From Burkholderiales bacterium (GTDB taxonomy: Bacteria > Pseudomonadota > Gammaproteobacteria > Burkholderiales > Burkholderiaceae_C), in the NCBI GenBank assembly GCA_028868855.1, contig JAGWTR010000007.1, positions 62,001 through 126,000 on the forward strand: a stretch of DNA of 64,000 bases, read 5' to 3'. The notes under the pieces are model-generated. The model was not told the origin of the DNA. It saw only the letters and a list, made by a program, of their open reading frames with translations, and searched no databases. Shown piece after piece: positions 17,355 to 25,102 of the stretch (its first letter is position 1; each line of letters opens with the position of its first letter). The translations under genes and the position numbers were made by a program.

Positions 17355-18918
17355 GACTCAATTCCTTAAACAACATGCTCTTGCCGAGTGCATACAGCAA
17401 CAGCGAATATGGGTGGTGGTGTAGTGCGGCAATATTCAGGTACACCAGTGCGGTCAAGACCCAGACCTTCCTGCGGTCGTATCCACAGTCCGAGATCCAA
17501 GCGCCAAAGTGCCGCTCACACTCGACCAACATCTGCTTGCGATGGAAGTCAAAGCGAATTTCAGTGTCGCTCCATTGGACCCAGAAGCACTCCCGTGCAA
17601 TCAGCTCATGGCTGATGATCAGGCCGTGTAGCAGCTTGGCAAGGTCGTAGTAGATGTCGCCAGTCGACAGGTCGCCGCCGAAATCTTGTCGCCAGTCAAG
17701 GAAGGTGAACTTCCGAGCTGATGCATCCCAGAGAATGTTCTCGAAGTGAAAGTCTCCATGGAAGCGTCCGGGCAGACCGTTGGACAGCCATGCCCAATCT
17801 ACCATCCCAAACAATTCGCCAAGCGTGGGCATGCCCACACCGTTGATAGGTTGTGTCCCATCCTGGCAATCAAAGTTTGAGTAGAAAAGTTGAACGCGCT
17901 CTTGGGTCTTTTCTCTGTAAAAGCGATCACAGAGCTTTCGATGGTGAGCCAAGGCATCGCCGGAAAGATCATGTCTGACCCAGAATGACTGGCTGTGTTC
18001 CAGCAAGCGCTGGAAGAGTGGCAAGGTCACGATCTCGGACAGAACACGCCCTGGCACCTTGTTGTAACAGTACATATGCGGGCGCGAGGCTGTCACGTCG
18101 GGCACGAAGCCCTTGAGTTCTGCGACGCGCTTGACTCGGTTGGCAATGAACTTCGCGTCATCGGAGAACTTGACGACATGATCACCTATGAACCAGATGG
18201 CCTCGTTTGCCTTCTCCAGAATATTAGGCTCGCCCGCTTCGCGTAGAGCGTCACGGGTCTTGTTCAGTGCGGCCATATTACCAGTGTCGTGCCAAGTGAA
18301 TGCCACCGCATCAATGCGCTGATTGAGTAGAGCACGCAGTCCATGTGCCTCACCGGTCTCGATGGCCTTGCCACCCCCCTGCTCCATGGCCGACCAGAAA
18401 GCCTGATGGTCGTAGATGCCAGCCAAGCCGATGTAAGGTCGATGGGCAGATGGGCTGCCTTCGCCTTTTTCGCAGATGTCTCGCACGACGCCCTCGTCGA
18501 TGAGCAGTGTACGGTAAGGAGACAAATCACCGCTTTCGGCGAAAGCCATCCAGTTGCGATCCGGTGCAGGGATGGGCTCATCGACCAGGGTGTCGCACGA
18601 GAGGAAGACAAACGGTTGCTGCAGATGTTGCTTGCACGCCAGCATAGTCAGGCCCAGCCCAGATCCAGGCCCCTCGAACGGGCTGACATCAACGAAGAAG
18701 AAGATCCTTTGCGGATAAGTCAGCTCGATAAACTCACGGACCAGGTGGCCCTTGTGTCCCAGCGCAATGACAAACTCGACGTCGTCGGCAAACTGCTCGA
18801 TCAGGTGACACAGTGTTGGACGGTTGGCGATGCTGACGAGCGACTTGTTGACGTAACGAGTTAGTTCGCCCAGGCGACTGCCGGTGCCCGCCGTTGGGAT
18901 GCAGACCCGGTAGGTCAT
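17341..18918 (-). CDS. Bifunctional sugar/alcohol nucleotidyltransferase-kinase fusion
   Basis: Protein of 525 aa joining two activities. Residues 1-230 are a nucleotidyltransferase with the GTGSRLGELT glycine loop (11-20), VNKSL (23-27) as in LicC-type cytidylyltransferases, and LSCDTLVD (107-114) as the metal-binding Asp. Residues 245-525 are an APH/choline-kinase-like phosphotransferase with the catalytic loop HGDFHFEN (387-394) and the metal-binding FLDWRQDF (406-413). One chain could phosphorylate a small acceptor and then join it to CMP or another nucleotide, like a LicA-LicC pair in one protein. Substrate unknown; choline is possible, but the aldolase and phosphatase next door suggest a sugar made in the same operon. 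Confidence 0.78.
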   Translation of the reverse strand: MTYRVCIPTAGTGSRLGELTRYVNKSLVSIANRPTLCHLIEQFADDVEFVIALGHKGHLVREFIELTYPQRIFFFVDVSPFEGPGSGLGLTMLACKQHLQQPFVFLSCDTLVDEPIPAPDRNWMAFAESGDLSPYRTLLIDEGVVRDICEKGEGSPSAHRPYIGLAGIYDHQAFWSAMEQGGGKAIETGEAHGLRALLNQRIDAVAFTWHDTGNMAALNKTRDALREAGEPNILEKANEAIWFIGDHVVKFSDDAKFIANRVKRVAELKGFVPDVTASRPHMYCYNKVPGRVLSEIVTLPLFQRLLEHSQSFWVRHDLSGDALAHHRKLCDRFYREKTQERVQLFYSNFDCQDGTQPINGVGMPTLGELFGMVDWAWLSNGLPGRFHGDFHFENILWDASARKFTFLDWRQDFGGDLSTGDIYYDLAKLLHGLIISHELIARECFWVQWSDTEIRFDFHRKQMLVECERHFGAWISDCGYDRRKVWVLTALVYLNIAALHHHPYSLLLYALGKSMLFKELSHERD

Positions 18919-19274
18919 TCCGGTGCCCTTTTGTAGTCATCAACCAAGCGAACAACGTCGTCCATCTCGGGCGTGCTGGCCTCAAGGTAAACACTGTCTT
19001 CGACGGCTTCCATGCGGTGAACGATGCCCGGAGCCAACGTGACGGACTCTCCCGGTGTGAACACTCGTGACGTCAACTCTTCAAGCGAGGGACCGGTGTA
19101 GATGCGCAACTGCCCCGACAAGACGTAAATGGTCTCGCGCTTGATGTTGTGGTACTGGATGCTACAGCGGTGCCCCTTCCACATGGTTAGTTTCTTCATC
19201 ATGTAGCGGTCGTTTATCTCGACGACTTCTTCCTTACCCCAGGGTTTTTCAATGACTTGCATGGACAGACTCAC
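18915..19274 (-). CDS. Single-domain cupin, phosphomannose-isomerase-like
   Basis: Protein of 119 aa matching the type II mannose-6-phosphate isomerase cupin. WGKEEVVEI lies near residue 12, CSIQYHNIKRETIYVLSG (38-55) carries the cupin-1 His and Glu ligands, and FTPGESVTLAPGIVHRMEA (72-90) carries the cupin-2 His. It could interconvert an aldose and a ketose phosphate, or epimerise the aldolase product. It overlaps both neighbours by 4 bp. Start GTG 19274 keeps that overlap; ATG 19262 is possible. The isomerase role is inferred from family. Confidence 0.72.
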   Translation of the reverse strand: MSLSMQVIEKPWGKEEVVEINDRYMMKKLTMWKGHRCSIQYHNIKRETIYVLSGQLRIYTGPSLEELTSRVFTPGESVTLAPGIVHRMEAVEDSVYLEASTPEMDDVVRLVDDYKRAPE

Positions 19275-20095
19275 ACTTGGTAATTATGGTATTCTGGATG
19301 AAACTCGAAAAAACGGTCATAGAAGCTCTTGACGTATTGCTGCATGGACCAACGGCTATTGAAGCCATATTTGTTGCGCATCCAATTCTGACCTTCCTCG
19401 ATGTACAGTCGCAGATTTTCTTCATACTGTTCTGTTTTGATCAGGGCAGCCTGGTTCAGCAAGTACGACTCGTTTTCGCCAACAAATACCTTGGACGTTA
19501 TCGCCGCAGCCCAGTCGTTGGCGTACCCCTTGGCGATCAGCTCACTTTCGGAACCATAACCTCGGAAGTTTGTGCCATCGAACAGGAAGTGCATGAAATC
19601 TGGTTGTTCTCGATTCATGATCGACTCGATGAACTCGCGACGCAGCAGCAAAGCATGGTTGTGGATAAACCAGAAGTACTTGGTGGACTCCTTCGTAAGC
19701 AACAAGCGTTCACCCCAGCGCGCCCCGCAAGGAGACAAGATGCCGACGCGCGGATGGCTATCAAGCACGGACATCAGCGGCGCCAAGGTAGGCCCATCGG
19801 GCAGTTCCGTGTCGTTGGTCAGCAGAAAGAAGGCGTCGTATTGTTTGAACTTGTTTTCCTTCCAAAGCTGACTAAGTCCGTGGTTCATGCCGCGGCAAAA
19901 GCGCAGCCCGTGCACCATGGCATCCGGCCAAGACGCATGCCAAGTCGCATAGCGCGAAAAGCGCTCGGCGTCAGAACCGGCTTCGACCACATACAAATCG
20001 GTCAGGTCAGCATCGAAGCGCGCCAAGTGTTCATGCAACCTATTGGTGACATCGGGCAGATTTCGGTTCAGGATGATCGTGGCGACTCGTTTCAT
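19271..20095 (-). CDS. Glycosyltransferase (GT2-like, GT-A fold)
   Basis: Protein of 274 aa. It begins RVATIILNRNLPDVTNRLHEHL, has YVVEAGSD where GT2 enzymes have the nucleotide-binding acid, and FFLLTNDTELPDGPTL with the DTE/DxD-like metal site. The segment GRLHSHP-like VGILSPCGARWGE and LLLRREFIESI fits rhamnosyltransferase-like GT2 proteins. No membrane span. Packed in the operon with 4-bp overlaps on both sides, it probably transfers one sugar of the same glycan unit. Donor unknown. Confidence 0.7.
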   Translation of the reverse strand: MKRVATIILNRNLPDVTNRLHEHLARFDADLTDLYVVEAGSDAERFSRYATWHASWPDAMVHGLRFCRGMNHGLSQLWKENKFKQYDAFFLLTNDTELPDGPTLAPLMSVLDSHPRVGILSPCGARWGERLLLTKESTKYFWFIHNHALLLRREFIESIMNREQPDFMHFLFDGTNFRGYGSESELIAKGYANDWAAAITSKVFVGENESYLLNQAALIKTEQYEENLRLYIEEGQNWMRNKYGFNSRWSMQQYVKSFYDRFFEFHPEYHNYQV

Positions 20096-21261
20096 GCGGC
20101 CCTCACCAGGCGGAAGTTGTGCAGGTAGCGAAGGATGGACATCTTGACAGCCTGCTTCAGGTGCTCGTTCAGGTCAATGCCCATGCCTTTGAGGTTGCAG
20201 GCCGCCTCCGCCTTGATTTCAAGACAATCGGATTTGGCAAAAACGTAGTGCCCAGCGATGATGGCTCGGTCACGATCTGTGGCCCGGGTATTCTCGACCA
20301 TCCACTTTTCCCACTTGCGCGAGTCATAGGCACACTGCAAGAAACGCTCTGCTAACTGAGTCTGCCCATTGTTCTCCAGCACAGAAACCAAAGCGCGCGT
20401 TTCGGTAACCCCGAACTCAGGTGCGACGTTGGCGGCATGGATGCCGAGGCGAGGATGCCACTGCAGCGCCGCATCCGAGAGGTAGTCGGTGTTGTGCTCC
20501 TTCATGAATATGCCGTAGCGGTTGCAGATGTCGATCATCTTGGGCAACTGGATTTCTGCAGGCAACTCATCTGCCACACGAACCGGAGCATCGAATGAGC
20601 CGACGTTACGGGCTTCCATGACGCGTGTGCCGCACTGGATTACGACGAACGTCGGTTGTGGAAGCCGATTGCGCTTGCAGAACTGTTGAATCGCATTGAG
20701 CGTATAGTCCAACGCTTCCTGACTGTTAGTACTGCCACTCTGCTCTTCGGTGCCCACCTCGAAGATGATCTCCTGGCGCAACTGCTGGGCTTGCGACCAA
20801 CAAAACTCATAGAGTTCAAATACCCGATTGAGCACCTCGTCGACATCTGGTTGCCCATGAATATCGACGCTGGGATCGATATGGATAACCTGGAAGCCTG
20901 CCTCGATGTCGGCGCGATAAGAAGATTTGGCCGATTCCATCGCCCGCCTTAGGCTGAGTTTCTGCTCTACCTCTTTGCTGCTTTGCCAGGGGCCTCCGTG
21001 GTCGCGTGCAAGCAGGATCTTGCCCTTCTTATCACGGTCGATCACGTAACGGGCGAACTCGGCTGTGCTCCAGTTGTTGACATAGCCTCCCCCGAACTCC
21101 TCCGAGTCGATCTGCCGCCTGCTTGCGATCAACAGCAAGGGCACTTCGTGCTCGTTGGCCAACTCGATCGCTGCGTCCACGCAGTTCACACTCATCGGAC
21201 CAACGCCAAGCAAAGTGCAGCGTTGCTTGTTCAAGAAAGACTCAAGTCGTTGATGAATCAT
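20092..21261 (-). CDS. GatZ/KbaZ-like class II aldolase family protein
   Basis: Protein of 389 aa of the tagatose-6-phosphate kinase/GatZ (PF08013-like) family, a TIM barrel related to class II aldolases. Visible family points are LLGVGPMSVNCVDAAIELA near the start, LARDHGGPW (84-92) matching GGDHLGPN of GatZ, FQVIHIDPSVD, EVGTEEQSGS, and KEHNTDYLSDAAL matching EAHSTDYQT. Classical GatZ (about 420 aa) is a subunit of tagatose-1,6-bisphosphate aldolase with GatY; no GatY is present here. It may be a self-sufficient aldolase joining two carbon fragments. ATG 21261 was chosen because it makes the same ATGA overlap as its neighbours; GTG 21270 is upstream. Confidence 0.75.
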   Translation of the reverse strand: MIHQRLESFLNKQRCTLLGVGPMSVNCVDAAIELANEHEVPLLLIASRRQIDSEEFGGGYVNNWSTAEFARYVIDRDKKGKILLARDHGGPWQSSKEVEQKLSLRRAMESAKSSYRADIEAGFQVIHIDPSVDIHGQPDVDEVLNRVFELYEFCWSQAQQLRQEIIFEVGTEEQSGSTNSQEALDYTLNAIQQFCKRNRLPQPTFVVIQCGTRVMEARNVGSFDAPVRVADELPAEIQLPKMIDICNRYGIFMKEHNTDYLSDAALQWHPRLGIHAANVAPEFGVTETRALVSVLENNGQTQLAERFLQCAYDSRKWEKWMVENTRATDRDRAIIAGHYVFAKSDCLEIKAEAACNLKGMGIDLNEHLKQAVKMSILRYLHNFRLVRAA

Positions 21262-21779
21262 ACCGTCCACTCTCCTGACAGTTTTCCTTGTGCGCTCGGC
21301 AACGCATTAGGATTGTATGGTTGAAAGAATTTCTCAAGTATGTGCAAACAGGCCTCGGCCACTGCGCGGTCTCCCCCCGACCGCTCGGTTACATGGTGCG
21401 CGTGTCGCTTGGCGTTGGCGTCTGCATTGGCTGGTGCTATGGCGTAGCCCACATTTTTCATTACGTAGTGATCGAAGATGCCATCGCCCATGTAAATCAC
21501 TTCCTCTGGGGCGTGGTGTTGCTCAATCCAGTCGATGCGCCGAATCGTGCTGACCAAGTCCAGGGGAAAGCCCATGTCTTCTACGATACGTTTTTTACTG
21601 ATTTCAAAACCCTTCTTGTCTCCAGTGACAAAACGGATCTGAACGAAGGGCTTGAGTAGAGAAAGGCCATCGTTGTCGTCAGGGCCAAATACTTTCATCA
21701 CCTTGCCTTGCATGGTGTAATAAAATTGGCCACTGGTCATCACGCCATCGACGTCGAGAATGAAACATTTGGGCTGCAT
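21258..21779 (-). CDS. KdsC-like HAD phosphatase
   Basis: Protein of 173 aa, the size of 3-deoxy-D-manno-octulosonate-8-phosphate phosphatase (KdsC, HAD type C0). Motif I is FILDVDGVMT (6-15) with nucleophile Asp, motif II is IRFVTGDK, and motif IV is IYMGDGIFD. The family removes phosphate from long-chain sugar acids or sugars. In this operon it stands directly before the GatZ-like aldolase (ATGA overlap), so it is likely to dephosphorylate the aldolase product rather than Kdo-8-P. ATG 21779 has an AGG six bases upstream; GTG 21812 would overlap the upstream gene and is the alternative. Confidence 0.8.
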   Translation of the reverse strand: MQPKCFILDVDGVMTSGQFYYTMQGKVMKVFGPDDNDGLSLLKPFVQIRFVTGDKKGFEISKKRIVEDMGFPLDLVSTIRRIDWIEQHHAPEEVIYMGDGIFDHYVMKNVGYAIAPANADANAKRHAHHVTERSGGDRAVAEACLHILEKFFQPYNPNALPSAQGKLSGEWTV

Positions 21780-21808
21780 TACGAACCTTGTCTGATTGCA
21801 GGTTTGAT

Positions 21809-23431
21809 TCACTGATCCACCCTCTTGTAGAGGAGGGCATTGTGCCCTTCGTAAATCAGTTTGTACTTCACGCCACCGAGAATCCCCGTTTCGCGCATGC
21901 GTTTTCGGGCAGCCTCCTCCTGATCGGCTTTCCGCCGTTCGGAGTCGGTGGCGTTTTTGTATTGAGCCGAGGAGGGAGGCATTTTGAAAATATAGTGCTC
22001 TGAGTTCAGCGCCACATAGTCGAACCGACCGAGGCTTTCAGGGGTATAGTCGCGCAGGGTACCGTAGCAATACACAACCTCCACCCCCTTTGAGAAACGG
22101 GTCGCTGGGAAGACCGTTGTGTAGTCTTGGTAGATGCGCACCGGTGTGCGCAGTTGCCCAATGGCCGCCCGCATGCCCTCTAAGGCTTGCAACTGGTTGG
22201 TCACGTGACTGCTCCGCGCAATTTCAAAGAACCGATGCAGCGGAAGCGCCCTCTCCCGAAAATCCCGAGACAGGCCGGTGCCGATAAGCACAATGCAAAG
22301 TGCGACCCCCCCTCTCCACGCCGAAGGCAGCCGCAGGTCCGACACACCGAGCAAGCCCAGCGGCACGAAGTAGCTGGCACTTAAGACGTACGTCGCCTGG
22401 TACAAGGGAGGCTTTTGGACGGTCAGCAATACCAAGGCATACGCACAGAGGACGCCGAGGCCTAGAATCGTCGCGATAAAGTTGCCCTTGCGGGCATCTG
22501 TGCGCGCAAGGTTGAAGAACAACAACGCGATAATGCCGAAGGCAGCAGGGTGAATGCTGTAACTCAGGGTTTCAGTGATAGACGTGAGCAGGTCGATTTT
22601 TTCGCTGAAGTCCGCCCCCATGTTCTTGTACATCTGGAAGGTAGCGTAGGTAGCCGCCAGATCACGGGTAAAGAATGGGAACAACAAAATAGCTGGAACC
22701 GTGCATGCGGCGGAGACTAGTCCGAAGCGCACACTGAATTCCAGCAAACCTTTTCGGACATCGAGGGTGCCTGCCTGCGTGATGCGCAGCCACAATGTCG
22801 CATAGATGATGGGCATGATGAATAGCGCGGTGAGTTTTAGCCCCACGGCCACACCGGCCCAGAGAGCGGCCTTTGAAGCTGCTTTATGACCCAACACGTC
22901 ATCGCGAATCAGGGTGTAATAGGCCAAGATGCCGAAAAAAATGCATTGAGCATTTACGTGAAATTTTGTTCCAATAATGGCGAGCATCGGCGATGTGGCG
23001 ATGATCAACATTACTGACACACGTAGCAATGGAGCGTCGGGGCGCAGCTTTTGCCCGATTTTCCCGATCAAGAGCATGCTGCCAAAAATAAACAGAAGCG
23101 ACAACTGGCGCCCGGCCACTATCTGTGTTTGGACGCTGTCGAAGAAATAGAATGGCAGAAAGACAACCGCGTTGGCTAACCAGAAAACGTTACCGTAGCC
23201 GTAATCGAAAAAGGTTAGCACCTTCTTGAATTCACCGGACAGAATCGCTTCCTGCATGCGCCGCACCGAGTCATGCATGGCAAAGTCGTCGATGCTTCTA
23301 AGGGATAAAATCTCCCAGTCAGCCGACATGACAAAGTTCTCTAAAAAATAATAGATGAATATCGACGCAATTACTATTATTTGAACATACCACGCCACGC
23401 CCTTTAAGGCGCGAACCTCCTTGATGATCAT
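21809..23431 (-). CDS. Polytopic membrane glycosyltransferase-like protein (GT-C type)
   Basis: Protein of 540 aa with an N-terminal span followed by the luminal-type loop SIDDFAMHDSVRRMQEAI, which carries an acidic DD as in GT-C enzymes, then about nine further hydrophobic segments and a C-terminal soluble tail of about 130 residues. This is the layout of GT39/GT83-type transferases that take a sugar from undecaprenyl phosphate at the periplasmic face. Together with the DPM1-like gene at the other end of the operon it suggests periplasmic glycan decoration. The ATG lies 1 bp after the previous stop with a purine-rich ribosome site before it; the frame extends upstream, but that part overlaps the neighbour. 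GT-C identity is by topology, not by a unique motif. Confidence 0.68.
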   Translation of the reverse strand: MIIKEVRALKGVAWYVQIIVIASIFIYYFLENFVMSADWEILSLRSIDDFAMHDSVRRMQEAILSGEFKKVLTFFDYGYGNVFWLANAVVFLPFYFFDSVQTQIVAGRQLSLLFIFGSMLLIGKIGQKLRPDAPLLRVSVMLIIATSPMLAIIGTKFHVNAQCIFFGILAYYTLIRDDVLGHKAASKAALWAGVAVGLKLTALFIMPIIYATLWLRITQAGTLDVRKGLLEFSVRFGLVSAACTVPAILLFPFFTRDLAATYATFQMYKNMGADFSEKIDLLTSITETLSYSIHPAAFGIIALLFFNLARTDARKGNFIATILGLGVLCAYALVLLTVQKPPLYQATYVLSASYFVPLGLLGVSDLRLPSAWRGGVALCIVLIGTGLSRDFRERALPLHRFFEIARSSHVTNQLQALEGMRAAIGQLRTPVRIYQDYTTVFPATRFSKGVEVVYCYGTLRDYTPESLGRFDYVALNSEHYIFKMPPSSAQYKNATDSERRKADQEEAARKRMRETGILGGVKYKLIYEGHNALLYKRVDQ

Positions 23432-23432
23432 A

Positions 23433-24371
23433 TCACCCCCTTTCCTGCAGCAACTTCCCAGCGCCCCGACTTGAGACCCAATAACACACCCCAGGGAGGC
23501 TTGATATAACTGAAACAATCCCTACGGAGACGGATACAAGAAAGGCGTCAGAGCTAGATATCCCAAAAATCGACCACAACTCAATCATAGCAAACTCGCG
23601 CACCCCCCACCCGTTGATGGATACAGGCATTGCTGACACAAGGCTCACAATCGGAATGATGATACACCACACCCAGAATTCAGCTTTTATATTCATCGCA
23701 ATACCGATGGAGTATGCCGAAAGAATAAAAAGGAGGTGCCCAAAGTTTGCCAAAAGAATCAGAGAGAGCACCTTTCGGGTCGATATTGAGATATTTTTTA
23801 TTGAGAATTTATTTCTAAGAATTGTGAGCGAATTCATTGCACGGGCGTGCGTGATGGTTTTGTGGAGCGCAAAGATTGAAGCCACAAAAAACGCCAAGCC
23901 AACGAGGCTTAATTTATTAAGCAGGCTTTCGTACTGAGGCGCATAGCGAGCCAAAAAGGGAAGTCCAATTAAAATCATGAGACCCACCGCAACGAGCGAA
24001 ATGACGCGATCGGCGATCAGACTCGCCACGATCATTTTTTTGCGCATGCCAAGGTGCCATATCATCCAACCACGAACAATATCGGCACCGATTGCGCCCG
24101 GCAGAACCTGCCCAACGAACAATCCCGCGAATGTCGCCTTCACCGCTGTTGTATTGGACAAATCAATCGAAAAAATTCTTGCCACCATAGCCCAGCGCAT
24201 ACTCACAGCAGGAACCGCCAACGCAGCAACTAGAACTGACAAACATAGATAATACACGTTCGCGTGCCGCAGCGTGAGTTTAACTTGCTCGACATCTATG
24301 CGACCAGCAATCAGGTAGACAATAAATGCGGAAATACTCAACTTCACGACGAAGATGATTTTGTCAGGCAT
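23433..24371 (-). CDS. LPG-synthase-TM (UPF0104) family membrane protein, possible lipid-sugar flippase
   Basis: Protein of 312 aa with about seven to eight hydrophobic spans. It has the family pattern: an N-terminal KLSISAFIVYLI span, RWAMVARIF, the TFAGLFVGQVLPGAIGADIVRGWMI-type segment (conserved G-Q-x-L-P-G and D-x-x-R), and SLIADRVISLVAVG. The family includes the membrane half of MprF and proteins in glycan loci thought to flip lipid-linked intermediates. It is the first gene of the packed operon and could do the flipping step between the DPM1-like and GT-C-like proteins. That role is inference from context. The DNA is AT-rich relative to the window. Confidence 0.75.
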   Translation of the reverse strand: MPDKIIFVVKLSISAFIVYLIAGRIDVEQVKLTLRHANVYYLCLSVLVAALAVPAVSMRWAMVARIFSIDLSNTTAVKATFAGLFVGQVLPGAIGADIVRGWMIWHLGMRKKMIVASLIADRVISLVAVGLMILIGLPFLARYAPQYESLLNKLSLVGLAFFVASIFALHKTITHARAMNSLTILRNKFSIKNISISTRKVLSLILLANFGHLLFILSAYSIGIAMNIKAEFWVWCIIIPIVSLVSAMPVSINGWGVREFAMIELWSIFGISSSDAFLVSVSVGIVSVISSLPGVCYWVSSRGAGKLLQERG

Positions 24372-24484
24372 TTTCTTTGCAAAAAAACGGTTTTGGAATT
24401 CTTAAAATTTCGGAGGCAGAAGGCAAATTAACGCCACGCCCATGATTCATTAGGTGCTTGTGCGGCACGAAAATATACCCCTTC

Positions 24485-25102
24485 TTATTGTTGACTCGCC
24501 ACGAACCTCTTAGCGTACTCAAAACTACCCCGAACCGAAAGATGATGAGAATCCCGGTACAAGGCAACATCATTCATAAGGTAGCCGCATTGCTTGGCGT
24601 CACACATGAGGTGAATCGGATCAAACAAACTTAAAGTCGGATTGGATTTTTTCAGCTCAGATATGATTTTCCTGAGCGACGCTTGCCGTCTATCGACTTC
24701 TGCCCTTTTGATAACGCAAGTTTTGAGCGTATTGCGAATGCAATCCTTGGGGAAGAATGGAAGCTCAGGGATATCAATTAATAGTGTAACTTGCTTGCCG
24801 TTTGATACCAGGAGCTTGATCGTGTTGTTAAGCCCGACATAGAAAACATCCTCCCGAGAAGGGCCACGCCCTCCCGGGATCTCAACTTTGAAACTTTGCG
24901 GCCCCGTCTTGTTTGCAATATGATCAGCCGCATATGCAGTCGTCAAGAAGTAGTTACCGAAGAATGCCAGAACCACATGTTTTATTTGGGCGTCTGACGA
25001 TATTTTTCTTAGAATGTCTTCAAATTTTTCAGCGCAATTCTTTTGATCACCCTCAACTTTAATGCCGAGCGTTGGAGGGCAACTGGAATTACCCATCAGC
25101 AT
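24485..25102 (-). CDS. SGNH domain, C-terminal half of an amber-split acyltransferase-3 gene
   Basis: Frame of 205 aa that begins at the codon directly after the TAG ending the 25103-26503 frame, in the same reading frame. It contains the rest of an SGNH domain: SSCPPTLGIK, a central LVSNGKQVTLLIDIPELPFFP segment, and the Asp/His block YRDSHHLSVRGSFEYAKRF near the end. The nucleophile GDSH is on the other side of the stop. On its own this piece lacks the nucleophile and any export signal, so it is most simply the tail of one broken gene. An ATG directly follows the stop, so re-initiation is conceivable. Confidence 0.75.
   Translation of the reverse strand: MLMGNSSCPPTLGIKVEGDQKNCAEKFEDILRKISSDAQIKHVVLAFFGNYFLTTAYAADHIANKTGPQSFKVEIPGGRGPSREDVFYVGLNNTIKLLVSNGKQVTLLIDIPELPFFPKDCIRNTLKTCVIKRAEVDRRQASLRKIISELKKSNPTLSLFDPIHLMCDAKQCGYLMNDVALYRDSHHLSVRGSFEYAKRFVASQQ

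Noticed and set aside
24485-25102. Independent SGNH esterase gene
   Set aside because: It is in the same frame as the acyltransferase before it, starts right after the TAG, and lacks nucleophile and signal peptide.
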